This document shows positions 25,737-34,131 of a stretch of 64,000 bases of DNA, piece by piece (the stretch's first letter is position 1; every line of letters begins with the position of its first letter). Source of the stretch: Leifsonia soli (lineage in GTDB: Bacteria > Actinomycetota > Actinomycetes > Actinomycetales > Microbacteriaceae); contig NZ_JACCBJ010000001.1 in NCBI RefSeq assembly GCF_013408745.1, forward strand, positions 1,488,001-1,552,000, read 5' to 3'. Below the pieces are notes generated by a model, which worked only from the letters and a program-made list of their open reading frames with translations, ran no database searches and had not been told where the DNA came from. Position numbers and translations under genes: made by a program.

Positions 25737-26543
25737 TCATCGGCCGGGGTCGGTGCCGTCGTCGCCCGCGTCGCGGACGGTCGGGCGCGGCGGCTCGCCG
25801 TTCGGCTCGGCGATCCCCAGGTCGACGAGCTTGTCGAGGCCGACCGTCACGCCCGTCGCGGTCGCCGCCGCGCGCAGCGCGAGCAGGATGCCCGCTTCGT
25901 ACGCCTCCGGGCCGACCGTGTCGTGCCGGATGGTCAGCTGCTCCCCGGCGCCTCCGAAGATCACCTGCTGCTGGGCGACGACCCCGCGCATCCGGAGGCT
26001 GTGGATGGGCACACTGGCGACCTGCTGCCCGCGCGCCCGCTGATCGGAGTGCGGCGCCTCCACCGGGCCGATCGCGGCGCGTGCCGCGCCGATGAGCTCC
26101 GCGGTGCGCACCGCCGTGCCCGACGGCGAGTCGACCTTGCCCGCGCCGTGCGCCTCCACGATCTCGATGGAGTCGAAGAAGCGGGCGGCGACGGTGGCGA
26201 ACGCCGTTCCCAGGGCGGAGCCGAGGGAGAAGTTGGGGATGACGACGGCGCCCTGCCCGTCGTGCTCGGCGACGCGTCGCTCCAGGTCGAGGATGCGGTC
26301 CGCCGACCAGCCGGACGTGCCGACGAGCACATTCAGACCGTGATCGACCGCGAAGGCGACGATCCGGCCGCTGACCTGCGGCACCGTCATGTCGACGAGC
26401 ACGTCGGCGCCGAGCATGTCCTCCAGGGGCGAGCGGGAGTCGAGCCGCGCTACGAGCTCCAGGTCGTCGGCCTGCTCGATGAGACGGACCGCCACGCTTC
26501 CCAGTTTTCCGGTCGCTCCGGCGACGGCCACGCGAATGCTCAC
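25737..26543 (-). CDS. dapB: 4-hydroxy-tetrahydrodipicolinate reductase
   Basis: NAD(P)H-dependent reductase of the diaminopimelate pathway, 268 residues. The Rossmann motif is VAGATGKLGSVA near the N-terminus and NFSLGSALG follows. The active-site segment reads VEAHGAGKVDSPSGTA, whereas Escherichia coli and most bacteria have HH-x-x-K-x-DAPSGTA. The first His, Lys and the PSGTA loop are kept, the second His is Gly and Ala is Ser. That variation may alter activity or be lineage-specific. GTG 26543 is the start. It is divergent from a GNAT gene with 38 bp between starts. Confidence 0.94.
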   Translation of the reverse strand: MSIRVAVAGATGKLGSVAVRLIEQADDLELVARLDSRSPLEDMLGADVLVDMTVPQVSGRIVAFAVDHGLNVLVGTSGWSADRILDLERRVAEHDGQGAVVIPNFSLGSALGTAFATVAARFFDSIEIVEAHGAGKVDSPSGTAVRTAELIGAARAAIGPVEAPHSDQRARGQQVASVPIHSLRMRGVVAQQQVIFGGAGEQLTIRHDTVGPEAYEAGILLALRAAATATGVTVGLDKLVDLGIAEPNGEPPRPTVRDAGDDGTDPGR

Positions 26544-26581
26544 CCGATCAGCCTACCCGCGGGGCGCGTTACGCTGGGCCG

Positions 26582-27076
26582 ATGGTGTCTTTCGCAGACG
26601 TCGCCGTCACCGACGCGACCGCCCACCGGATGCTGTCCGACTACTTCGCCGAGCGCGCCGCGACCTTCCCGAGCGCCCAGGGCGCGTACCGCACGTCGTT
26701 CCCCGATCCCGGGCAGTTCGTCGCGCCGAACGGGGTCTTCCTGCTCGCCTACGACGACGGCGTCGAGGTGGGATGCGGCGGCATCCGCGAACTGCGCGTC
26801 CCGTCGGCGGAGGCACAGGACGATGCATCCGTCGTGCGGTACGAGATCAAGCATCTGTGGGTGACGCCGTCGGCCCGCGGCAACGGCTACGGCCGCGCCA
26901 TCCTCGCCGAGCTCGAGCTGCGCGCCCGCGGCTTCGGTGCGACCGAGCTGGTGCTCGACACGAACGCGAGCCTGGAGGCGGCGGGCGGCCTGTACCGCTC
27001 GCACGGCTACGAGCCCATCCCGCCGTACAACGACAACCCCAACGCGACGGACTGGTTCCGCAAAGCCTTCGTCTGA
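26582..27076 (+). CDS. GNAT-family N-acetyltransferase
   Basis: A 164-residue GCN5-related acetyltransferase. The acetyl-CoA loop is TPSARGNGYGRAIL (R-x-x-G-x-G/A), preceded by the beta-strand IKHLWV, and followed by ELVLDTNASLEAAGGLYRSHGYEPI, a pattern seen in GNATs acting on small metabolites. Substrate unknown. Its ATG is 38 bp from the dapB start on the opposite strand. Convergent to a histidine phosphatase across a long palindrome. Confidence 0.88.
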   Translation: MVSFADVAVTDATAHRMLSDYFAERAATFPSAQGAYRTSFPDPGQFVAPNGVFLLAYDDGVEVGCGGIRELRVPSAEAQDDASVVRYEIKHLWVTPSARGNGYGRAILAELELRARGFGATELVLDTNASLEAAGGLYRSHGYEPIPPYNDNPNATDWFRKAFV

Positions 27077-27082
27077 CGCCGA

Positions 27083-27139
27083 CAGCTCCTGACTTTTTCG
27101 CGCGAATCGGCGCCCAGGGGGCGAAAAACTCAGGAGCTG
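27083..27139. repeat. Intergenic palindrome between convergent genes (family A)
   Basis: Arms CAGCTCCTGACTTTTTCGC (27083-27101) and its near-inverse at 27121-27139 match at 18 of 19 positions. The core is the same as at 8796-8854. Located between the convergent GNAT and histidine phosphatase genes. Confidence 0.8.
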
Positions 27140-27160
27140 CGGGCTCGGGGCGGGGCGGAG

Positions 27161-27763
27161 TCAGACGGGCTGGAGCTCGGGGAGGCCGGTGCGCAGTTCG
27201 ACCGGCAGGTGGCCGAGGTCGTTGTGCACCACGAGGACGGGCGGCTTGGCCGAGCGCACGCGGATGATCGTCAGGCCGCAGTTCGCCTGGTTGAGCCCCA
27301 GCCAGCGCCAGGCCGGCGCGTCGAACACGTGCCGGACGAACCAGCCGATCACGAAGTTGTGCGTCACCAGCAGGTCGTGCCGGTCGCCCATCGCCGGGGT
27401 CAGGAACTCGTTGACGGCGTCGTCCATCTGCGCCCGGCCTGCCTCGATCTCCGCCTCCGTCACCGGGCCGAAGAACGACTCGAACGCCTTGGGCATGTCC
27501 GGCGTCGGACCCGACGGGATGCAGTCGAACAGCAGGCTCGACGGCTGCGGCTCGAGCGCGGGCATCCGCTCGGCCATGATCGCCGCCGTCTCCGCTGCGC
27601 GCACCAGCGGCGAGTGGTACATCGAGGTGAACGGGATGCCGCTCAGCCGCTCGGCGACGAGCTGCGCCTGACGCTTGCCCCGTGGCGAGAGCGGGCCGTC
27701 CGGCAGGCCGTGCTCGGCATCCTGCTGCTCGCCATGGCGCACGAGGTAGATGTAGTGGGGCAC
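27161..27763 (-). CDS. Histidine phosphatase family protein
   Basis: A 200-residue phosphoglycerate-mutase-like phosphatase. The phosphohistidine motif is VRHGEQQ (about 7-13), the second conserved block is MYHSPLVRAAETA, and the distal histidine is in LLVTHNFVIGWFVRH. The arrangement fits broad-specificity acid-type phosphatases of the branch; substrate unknown. GTG 27763 (VPHYIYLVRHG) with AAAGG upstream is chosen since earlier starts would run into the M16 peptidase gene. It lies 40 bp downstream of that gene and is probably in the same transcript. Confidence 0.87.
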   Translation of the reverse strand: MPHYIYLVRHGEQQDAEHGLPDGPLSPRGKRQAQLVAERLSGIPFTSMYHSPLVRAAETAAIMAERMPALEPQPSSLLFDCIPSGPTPDMPKAFESFFGPVTEAEIEAGRAQMDDAVNEFLTPAMGDRHDLLVTHNFVIGWFVRHVFDAPAWRWLGLNQANCGLTIIRVRSAKPPVLVVHNDLGHLPVELRTGLPELQPV

Positions 27764-27803
27764 GAACGGGACCTTTCGGAGATGGATCGGGAGAACGGGC
27801 TGG

Positions 27804-29162
27804 TCAGGAGGCGAGGCCGGCGAACACGTCGTCGGTGACGCTCCCCACCGCGGCGACGGAGACCGGCCGGTCCGCCAGGTCGGCGGCGAGGGCGCGCACA
27901 TCGTCGGCGGTGACGAGGTGGAGGCGCCGGAGGCTCTCATCGAGATCGGCGAACTCACCGAGCGTGATCTCGGCGCGGCCGAGACGGGACATGCGGGTGT
28001 CGGAGTCCTCGAGCGCGAGGGCCGCGCCGCCGGAGAGCTGGCCGACGGCACGGCGGAGCTCGTCGGCCGTGACGCCGCCGGATGCCAGCCGTTGCAGTTC
28101 GTCCAGCATCAGCTCGGTGACCTGGCGCGCCTTCGCCGGGGCGCATCCCGCATACAGGCCGAACACGCCGGCGTCGGAGTACGAGCCGGAGAACGAGTAG
28201 ACGGAGTAGGCCAGGCCGCGGCGCTCGCGCACCTCCTGGAAGAGGCGGCTGGACATCCCGCCGCCGAGGATGGAGTTGAGGACGCTCATCGTCGTGCGGC
28301 GCTCGTCGGTGGCCAGGATGCCGGGCATGCCGACGAACACGTTGGCCTGCTCGATCGGGCGCTCGACCGTGACGATGGGGCTTCCACGGCGGATGTCGGC
28401 CGGGACGGCCGGGCGGCGGCCGACCGGCGTGGCGGCGAGCTCCGGGTCCCAGCCCGCTGCGGCGAGAGCGCGCTCGACGCCCGCGACCAGGAGGTCGTGA
28501 TCGACGGCGCCCGCGGCCGTCACCACGAGGTCCTGCGGCCGGTAGTTGGCGCGGTAGTGCTCCCAGACGCCGTCGCGGCTCGCCGCACGGATGGTGTCCG
28601 GGCGGCCGCCGATGGGACGGCCGAGCGGATGGTCGCCCAGGACGGCCTGGAACATCCGCTCGCTGGCGACGTCGGCGGGGTCGTCCTCCGCCATGGAGAG
28701 CTCTTCGAGGATCACGCCGCGCTCGTTCTCGAACTCGGCCGGATCGAGCAGCGACGAGGTGAGCATGTCGCCGATGACCTCGACCGCCATGGCGAGGTCC
28801 CGATCCTGGACCTTCGCGTAGTAGCAGGTGTACTCCTTGGCGGTCATGGCGTTGTGCTCGCCGCCCACGGAGTCGAACGAGACCGCGATGTCGAGCGCGG
28901 TGCGCGTGCGCGTCCCCTTGAAGAGGAGGTGCTCGAGGAAGTGCGTCGAGCCGAGCGATCCGGGATGCCCGGGCTGGCCGTCGCTCTCGTCGCGCGAGCC
29001 GACGGCGACCCAGTAGCCGAGCGTGGCGCTGCGGGCGCCGGGCACCTGCTCGCTGAGGATGCGGACACCGCTCGGCAGAACCGTCCGCCGGACCAGCGCT
29101 TCGCCGGACGCCGCGAAGGTGAGGTCGGCCATACCGAGCGGGAGGTCGACTGCGCTGTTCAT
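27804..29162 (-). CDS. M16-family zinc peptidase (PepR/mitochondrial processing peptidase-like)
   Basis: A 452-residue insulinase-type peptidase. The inverted zinc motif HxxEH is in STHFLEHLLFKGT (about residue 74), with the downstream glutamate in the ENERGVILEELSMAEDD region, and a C-terminal M16C domain. No signal peptide is seen, so it is probably cytosolic. ATG 29162 follows GGAGGGG. In many Actinobacteria this gene lies directly after pnp and before dapB; here no pnp is adjacent and a TetR gene is divergent. Confidence 0.92.
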   Translation of the reverse strand: MNSAVDLPLGMADLTFAASGEALVRRTVLPSGVRILSEQVPGARSATLGYWVAVGSRDESDGQPGHPGSLGSTHFLEHLLFKGTRTRTALDIAVSFDSVGGEHNAMTAKEYTCYYAKVQDRDLAMAVEVIGDMLTSSLLDPAEFENERGVILEELSMAEDDPADVASERMFQAVLGDHPLGRPIGGRPDTIRAASRDGVWEHYRANYRPQDLVVTAAGAVDHDLLVAGVERALAAAGWDPELAATPVGRRPAVPADIRRGSPIVTVERPIEQANVFVGMPGILATDERRTTMSVLNSILGGGMSSRLFQEVRERRGLAYSVYSFSGSYSDAGVFGLYAGCAPAKARQVTELMLDELQRLASGGVTADELRRAVGQLSGGAALALEDSDTRMSRLGRAEITLGEFADLDESLRRLHLVTADDVRALAADLADRPVSVAAVGSVTDDVFAGLAS

Positions 29163-29218
29163 CCCCTCCACCCTACGCCAGAGCACCCGGGATGCCTGGG
29201 CTGAGAAAAAGAGGACAA

Positions 29219-29232
29219 ACAGAATCGTCTGT
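29219..29232. promoter_or_regulatory. Inverted repeat in the TetR/M16 divergent promoter region
   Basis: ACAGA-ATCG-TCTGT is a perfect inverted repeat with 5-bp arms, followed by a TATACT hexamer at 29240-29245 that could be a -10 for the rightward TetR gene. A likely operator for that regulator, by position only. Confidence 0.4.
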
Positions 29233-29343
29233 CTACCGCTATACTGTGAAAGCCATCGTGTCCGGCGCCTCGCGGCGGACGCGATCGGCCTCTGACAGCA
29301 GCCCGGAGGCGCCCCGCCTCCCCCGAACAAGGAGTCGTGCCGG

Positions 29344-29928
29344 ATGGTCGTAAGTGCCCGAGCGACCATCCGGCCGCCCGCGCCGTCGAAGGTCAAGATT
29401 CTCGCGACGGCGGATCAGCTCTTCTACCAGGAGGGCATCCACACCGTCGGCGTCGACCGCATCATCGCGGGCGCCCGCGTGACGAAGGCGACGTTCTACA
29501 AGCACTACCGGTCGAAGGACCTGCTGATCATCGCCTACGTGGAGGGCCGCGACCGCCAGGTGCGCGACTGGTTCGCCCAGCAGGAGGCCGCGCACGACGA
29601 CCCGCGCGACATCGCTCGCGCCCTGGTCGACTCGATCAACGAGCAGGCCGTGAGCCCGGGCTTCCACGGCGACCCGTTCATCAACGCCGCCGCGCAGTTC
29701 GCCGATGAGACGGACCCCGTGCGCGTGGCCGTGACGGCCCACCGCGACTGGTACGCCGACCGCATCGAGGAGCTGTTCCGCCAGATCGGCCACCCGCGAC
29801 CGGGCGACGCGGCGGACGACCTCATCCTCGCGCGCGACGGCGCCATGGCCGGCGGCTATGTGGGCGACGCGATCGCCGCGGGCGCCGCGCTGCACCGCGC
29901 GCTCGACCGCATCCTGGCCGAGGTCTGA
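29344..29928 (+). CDS. TetR/AcrR-family regulator
   Basis: A 194-residue regulator with the TetR DNA-binding domain near residues 15-60: ILATADQLFYQEGIHTVGV, then DRIIAGARVTKATFYKHYRSKD, in which the recognition helix carries TKATFYKHY. The C-terminal ligand domain has no recognisable specificity. ATG 29344 is preceded by AAGGAG nine bases away. It is divergent from the M16 peptidase gene across 181 bp holding a small palindrome. Target genes are unknown. Confidence 0.9.
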   Translation: MVVSARATIRPPAPSKVKILATADQLFYQEGIHTVGVDRIIAGARVTKATFYKHYRSKDLLIIAYVEGRDRQVRDWFAQQEAAHDDPRDIARALVDSINEQAVSPGFHGDPFINAAAQFADETDPVRVAVTAHRDWYADRIEELFRQIGHPRPGDAADDLILARDGAMAGGYVGDAIAAGAALHRALDRILAEV

Positions 29929-29947
29929 CCCGCGCCGACGCGTTCTA

Positions 29948-29998
29948 TGGGGCGCAACACGCCGTGACGCACGTCGCGGAACGGTGTGTTGCGCCCCA
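29948..29998. repeat. Intergenic palindrome between convergent genes (family C)
   Basis: Perfect 13-bp arms TGGGGCGCAACAC (29948-29960) and GTGTTGCGCCCCA (29986-29998). The GCGCAACAC/ACGCAACAC core and flanking GCCGT are shared with the palindrome at 50207-50258. It lies between the convergent TetR and aldo/keto reductase genes. Confidence 0.75.
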
Positions 29999-30022
29999 CA
30001 GGCGCGCGAGCGAGGACGCGGA

Positions 30023-31087
30023 CTACTCGGAGACGCGGTCGAGGTCGAGCATCTGCGACCGCGTGAGGCGGATGCCCGCGGCGGCCATCAACGCGTCGAC
30101 CTGGTCCGGGCGGCTGGCGCTGGCGACCGGCGCGGCGATCGTCCGCTTGGCGAGGAGCCAGGCGAGGGCGATGCTGGCGGGCGCGACGCGGTGCTCCGCG
30201 GCGATCCGGTCGAGCACCGCGAGCACGCGCTGACCGCGACGGTTCACATACGCGGAGGCGCGGACGCTGCGCGCGCCGGCCGTGAGGTCGCCCTTGCCGC
30301 GGTACTTGCCGGTGAGGAAGCCGTTGGCCAGCGCGTAGTACGGCATCACGGCGAGCCCCTGCGCCGCCGCGACGATCCGCGGCGCGCTCTCGAACTCGCT
30401 GCGGTGCATCAGGTTGTACTGGGTCTGGATGGCGACGAACTTCGGCAGGCCGGACGACGCCAGGATGCGCGCCTCGATCAGCCGGTCCGCAGTGAAGTTG
30501 GACGCGCCGAGGTAGCGCACCTTGCCGCTCTCGATCAGCCACTCGGCCGTCGCCAGGCTGTCCTCCAGCGGCGTCTCCGGGTCGTCCTCGTGGAAGTAGA
30601 GCAGGTCGATGTGGTCGGTCTGCAGCCGCTCGAGGGACGCCTCGACGGCGCGGATCATGCTGACGGATCCGAGGCCCGGGTTGTCGTGGTGCCGCCCGAC
30701 CTTCGTCGCGACGACCATGCGGTCGCGGTTGCGGCGCTCGCGCATCCACGTGCCGATGAGCACCTCGCTGCGGCCGCCGACGTAGCTGTCGGCGGTGTCG
30801 ATGAAGTCGCCGCCGAGCTCTGTGAAGCGGTCGAGGATGGCGAACGAGGTGTCGCCGTCGGCCGTCCAGCCGAAGACGCTCGCGCCGAGCGACAGCGGGT
30901 ACACCGCGAGGTCGCTCTCGCCGATGCGGCGGGGCGCGATGATCGACAGCGGGCCGGTGCTCGCGATGGCCGGGTCGACGTCGATGACGCCGGTCGGCGG
31001 CTCAGCGGAACCTGCGCGCGGGTCGGCGGCGGCGCTGCTGCGCAGGCCGACGGTCTCGAGCAGGCGCAGGGGAAGCAGCTGTGGCAT
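30023..31087 (-). CDS. Aldo/keto reductase
   Basis: A 354-residue AKR-family oxidoreductase using NADPH. Conserved blocks are FIDTADSYVGGRSE (catalytic Asp and Tyr), VVATKVG (Lys), DLLYFHEDDP (His), and the NADPH-binding C-terminal AAPVASASRPDQV. About 50 residues precede the barrel, which is longer than usual and of low complexity. ATG 31087 follows GGGAGGGGGAGAC. An 18-bp perfect palindrome lies 62 bp upstream, a likely operator. Natural substrate is unknown. Confidence 0.9.
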   Translation of the reverse strand: MPQLLPLRLLETVGLRSSAAADPRAGSAEPPTGVIDVDPAIASTGPLSIIAPRRIGESDLAVYPLSLGASVFGWTADGDTSFAILDRFTELGGDFIDTADSYVGGRSEVLIGTWMRERRNRDRMVVATKVGRHHDNPGLGSVSMIRAVEASLERLQTDHIDLLYFHEDDPETPLEDSLATAEWLIESGKVRYLGASNFTADRLIEARILASSGLPKFVAIQTQYNLMHRSEFESAPRIVAAAQGLAVMPYYALANGFLTGKYRGKGDLTAGARSVRASAYVNRRGQRVLAVLDRIAAEHRVAPASIALAWLLAKRTIAAPVASASRPDQVDALMAAAGIRLTRSQMLDLDRVSE

Positions 31088-31148
31088 GTCTCCCCCTCCC
31101 CCGCGACCTCCAACCGCCGCGTATGTCCGTTCTCCGCGAATCGATGGC

Positions 31149-31166
31149 TCTCGAATCGATTCGAGA
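31149..31166. promoter_or_regulatory. Perfect 18-bp palindrome upstream of the aldo/keto reductase gene
   Basis: TCTCGAATCGATTCGAGA reads identically on both strands. A related half (GCGAATCGATGG) lies about 15 bp away toward the gene. It resembles a regulator operator. It is not a LexA box, since the half-sites are too close together. The cognate regulator is unknown. Confidence 0.5.
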
Positions 31167-31266
31167 ACGGTGGATTCCCGATTGAACACTTGCAGCGTAC
31201 GACATGCCTCCGACGCGCGAAGGACGAAACGGGTGAACCGTGGAGGAAAGCCAGGTCACAGTTTCA

Positions 31267-32082
31267 TCACGAACGCCGGAGCACCGCCCGGGCGTGTGCG
31301 AGCACCGGTCCGTCGACCATCCGGCCCTCGTGGCGGAACACTCCTCCGCCCGCGTTCTCGGCGGCCGCGAGCAGCTCCCGGGCGGCCGCGACCTCCGCAG
31401 GATCGGGCCGGTAGGCGGCGCGGATCGTCTCCACCTGACCGGGATGGATGCACGCGGTCGCAGCGAATCCGACGGCCACGGCATCCTCCGCCTCAGCAGC
31501 GAGCCCTGCGAGATCCGCGATGTCGAGGTGGACGGTGTCGACGGCGTGGACGGAGGAGGCGGCGGCCGCGAGCAGCACCGCCGACCGCGCGTGCACGGCC
31601 ACATCGCGGTAGCGTCCGTCCGCGTGCCTGCTGGATGTGCCGCCCAACGACGCGACCAGGTCCTCCGCACCCCACATCAGGGCCATCACCTCGGGGACGG
31701 CGGCAAGCGACGGCGCCGCGAGCACGCCCGCGGCCGTCTCGCAGAGGGCGATGACGGCGTAGTCGCGGAGCCCGTCGAGATCGGCCGGGCGCTCGGCTTT
31801 CGGCAGCATCACCGCGCGATAGGGCGTCGCCGCGAGCGCGGACAGGTCGGCGTCGTGGTCGTCGGTCCCGGCCGGATTGACGCGCACGATGACGCGCTCC
31901 GGGTCCAGGTCCGACGCCGCCAGGGCCTCCCGGGCGGCCACCCGCCGGGCGGGGTCGACCGCATCCTCGAGGTCGAGGATCACCGCATCCGCCCGCTCCA
32001 GCGCCTTCGCGTACCGCTCCGGCCGGTCGGCGGGGCAGAACAGCAGCGCCGGCCCCCAGGGGAACGCCGGGGCCTCGCTCAC
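31267..32082 (-). CDS. CitE-like beta-hydroxyacyl-CoA lyase (HpcH/HpaI family)
   Basis: A 271-residue TIM-barrel lyase of the CitE-like group. It has LLFCPADRPERYAKAL, DAVILDLEDAV (metal-binding acidic pair), VRVNPAGT, MLPKAE, LCETAAGVLAAP and GFAATACIHPGQV. Mycobacterial Rv2498c, in the same gene context, acts on HMG-CoA in leucine breakdown and citramalyl-CoA in itaconate use. A role as HMG-CoA lyase here is inferred from context and would fill the step between the hydratase and SCOT enzymes. GTG 32082 overlaps the MaoC stop (GTGA). Confidence 0.88.
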   Translation of the reverse strand: MSEAPAFPWGPALLFCPADRPERYAKALERADAVILDLEDAVDPARRVAAREALAASDLDPERVIVRVNPAGTDDHDADLSALAATPYRAVMLPKAERPADLDGLRDYAVIALCETAAGVLAAPSLAAVPEVMALMWGAEDLVASLGGTSSRHADGRYRDVAVHARSAVLLAAAASSVHAVDTVHLDIADLAGLAAEAEDAVAVGFAATACIHPGQVETIRAAYRPDPAEVAAARELLAAAENAGGGVFRHEGRMVDGPVLAHARAVLRRS

Positions 32083-32624
32083 AGAATCCCGTCCACATCC
32101 GACCCGGCAGCGTCCGCCCCGCCGGTGTCGGGGGCGCCCGGGTCGGTCGCGGCCGGAGAGACGTCCCGGCACCACACCATCACCTGGCGTGTCGCCGTCG
32201 CGACGACGACGCCGTCCTGGTTGCGTCCGGTGTGCTCGAGCGTGACGATCCCCTGGCCGGGGCGGGAGGCGGAGAGCCGCTTCGCCAGCACCACCGTCTC
32301 CGAGTAGAGCGTGTCGCCGTGGTGCAGCGGATGCGGGAAGGAGACCTCGCTGAACCCCAGGTTCGCGACGATCGTGCCCTGCGTCAGCTGGGTGACCGAC
32401 GCGCCGACGATCGTCGCCAGCGTGAACATCGAGTTCACCAGCCGCTCCCCGAAGGGCTGCCGGGCCGACCACGCCGCATCCAGATGCAGTGCCTGGGTGT
32501 TCATGGTGAGGGTCGTGAAGAGGACGTTGTCCGCCTCCGTCACCGTGCGGCCCGGCCGGTGCAGGTACCGCGTATCCGGTTCGAACTCCTCGTAGTAGAG
32601 CCCGCGCTGCTCGATCTCCCTCAT
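32079..32624 (-). CDS. MaoC-family enoyl-CoA hydratase
   Basis: A 181-residue single hot-dog-fold hydratase. It begins [20 protein letters not shown], and has the hydratase segments [13 protein letters not shown] and [18 protein letters not shown], and [20 protein letters not shown]. It is the counterpart of Rv2499c beside the CitE-like gene, and could hydrate 3-methylglutaconyl-CoA or a related branched enoyl-CoA; this is inferred. ATG 32624 overlaps the scoB stop. The last 25 residues are low-complexity. Confidence 0.87.
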   Translation of the reverse strand: MREIEQRGLYYEEFEPDTRYLHRPGRTVTEADNVLFTTLTMNTQALHLDAAWSARQPFGERLVNSMFTLATIVGASVTQLTQGTIVANLGFSEVSFPHPLHHGDTLYSETVVLAKRLSASRPGQGIVTLEHTGRNQDGVVVATATRQVMVWCRDVSPAATDPGAPDTGGADAAGSDVDGIL

Positions 32625-33268
32625 GCCGCCTCCTCCAGCTCGATGCGCAGCGGCGCGCCGGTCGCGGCGACCACCTCGTCGACCGTGACGCCGGGCGCCA
32701 GCTCGCGCAGCACCAGGCCGTCGTCGGTGACGTCGATGACCGCCAGATCGGTGATGATGCGGTCGACGCATCCCATGCCGGTCAGCGGGAGGCTGCACTC
32801 TGTCACGATCTTGGGACGGCCCTCCCGGTCGACGTGCTCCATCATCACGATGAGCCGCTTGGCGCCGAACACGAGGTCCATCGCCCCGCCCATGCCCTTC
32901 ACCATCTTGCCGGGGATCATCCAGTTGGCGAGGTCGCCCCGCTCGGACACCTCCATGGCGCCGAGGACGGCAAGGTCGACGTGCCCGCCGCGCACCATCC
33001 CGAACGACAGCGACGAGTCGAAGAAGGCGGCGCCGCGATTCACGGTGACCGTCTCCTTCCCCGCATTGATGAGGTCGGGGTCGACGGCGTCGTCGGCGGG
33101 ATAGGGGCCGACGCCGAGCACGCCGTTCTCCGAGTGCAGGATGACCTCGACGCCCTCCGGGATGTAATTGGGGATGAGCGTCGGCATCCCGATGCCGAGG
33201 TTGACGTACTGCCCGTTCTCCAGCTCGCGCGCCACCCGCGCGGCGAGCTCGGTGCGGCTGAGGCTCAT
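32621..33268 (-). CDS. scoB: 3-oxoacid CoA-transferase, subunit B
   Basis: Beta subunit of succinyl-CoA:3-ketoacid CoA-transferase (or a related acetoacetate CoA-transferase), 215 residues. The catalytic glutamate is in [13 protein letters not shown], near residue 49, and [17 protein letters not shown] and [14 protein letters not shown] are family blocks. Overlaps scoA (ATGA) and maoC. In this operon it would activate or transfer CoA to acetoacetate produced by the leucine route. Confidence 0.95.
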   Translation of the reverse strand: MSLSRTELAARVARELENGQYVNLGIGMPTLIPNYIPEGVEVILHSENGVLGVGPYPADDAVDPDLINAGKETVTVNRGAAFFDSSLSFGMVRGGHVDLAVLGAMEVSERGDLANWMIPGKMVKGMGGAMDLVFGAKRLIVMMEHVDREGRPKIVTECSLPLTGMGCVDRIITDLAVIDVTDDGLVLRELAPGVTVDEVVAATGAPLRIELEEAA

Positions 33269-34026
33269 CGTGCGCTCCCTTCGGCGACCGTCCGCCGTTC
33301 GATCCGCTTCTCCACGCCCGGCGCGTGCACGACCCGCTGCACGAAGATGCCGGGGCAGTGCACCGCGCCCGGGTCGAGCTCGCCCGGCTCCACCAGCTCC
33401 TCGACCTCGGCGATGGTGATGCGCCCGGCCATCGCGGCGAGCGGGTTGAAGTTCATCGCGGCCGCGTGGAAGACGAGGTTGCCGTGCCGGTCGCCCTTCG
33501 CGGCGTGCACGAGCGCGAAGTCGGGGCGCAGCGACCGCTCCAGCACGTACTCGGCGTCGTCGAACATCCGCACCTCCTTCGGCTCGCTCGCGACCGCGAC
33601 CGAACCGTCCGCGGCGTAGCGGCGCGGGAGGCCGCCCGTCGCGATCTGGGTGCCGACGCCCGCCGGGGTGAAGAAGGCGGGGATGCCTGCGCCGCCCGCG
33701 CGCAGCTTCTCGGCGAGCGTCCCCTGCGGGGTGAGCTCCACCTCCAGCTCGCCGGAGAGGAACTGACGCGCGAACTCCTTGTTCTCGCCGACGTACGAGC
33801 TGACCATCTTGCGGATGCGGTGCTCGGCGAGCAGCAGACCGAGACCCCAGTCGTCGACGCCGCAGTTGTTGCTGACCACCTCGAGGTCGGTGGTCCCGGC
33901 ATCGAGCATCGCCTGGATCAACGCGCTCGGGATGCCGCACAGGCCGAATCCGCCGACCGCGAGCATGCTGCCGTCCGGAATGTCGGCGACCGCCTCCGCG
34001 GCGCTTCCGACGGTCTTGTCGATCAT
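33265..34026 (-). CDS. scoA: 3-oxoacid CoA-transferase, subunit A
   Basis: Alpha subunit of the CoA-transferase, 253 residues. It has the glycine-rich [20 protein letters not shown], the [13 protein letters not shown] block and [32 protein letters not shown] in the middle (given here in short as [12 protein letters not shown]). ATG 34026 follows GGGGAGG. Its stop overlaps the scoB start by four bases. It is separated from the upstream dehydrogenase gene by a family A palindrome, so part of its expression may be independent. Confidence 0.95.
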   Translation of the reverse strand: MIDKTVGSAAEAVADIPDGSMLAVGGFGLCGIPSALIQAMLDAGTTDLEVVSNNCGVDDWGLGLLLAEHRIRKMVSSYVGENKEFARQFLSGELEVELTPQGTLAEKLRAGGAGIPAFFTPAGVGTQIATGGLPRRYAADGSVAVASEPKEVRMFDDAEYVLERSLRPDFALVHAAKGDRHGNLVFHAAAMNFNPLAAMAGRITIAEVEELVEPGELDPGAVHCPGIFVQRVVHAPGVEKRIERRTVAEGSAR

Positions 34027-34052
34027 GCGTCCTCCCCTTCGAGGGTCTCTCA

Positions 34053-34118
34053 CCGCCGGCTCCTGAGTTTTTCCGGCGACACGCCGGGTGCAGCGAGGAA
34101 GAACTCAGGAGCTGGCGG
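34053..34118. repeat. Palindrome inside the catabolic operon (family A)
   Basis: Arms at 34053-34074 and 34097-34118 pair over 22 positions with only two G-U type mismatches; the core GCTCCTGAGTTTTT is shared with 8796-8854 and 27083-27139. It sits 14 bp after the dehydrogenase stop and 27 bp before scoA. Confidence 0.78.
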
Positions 34119-34131
34119 CTGCGGGTTCAGG

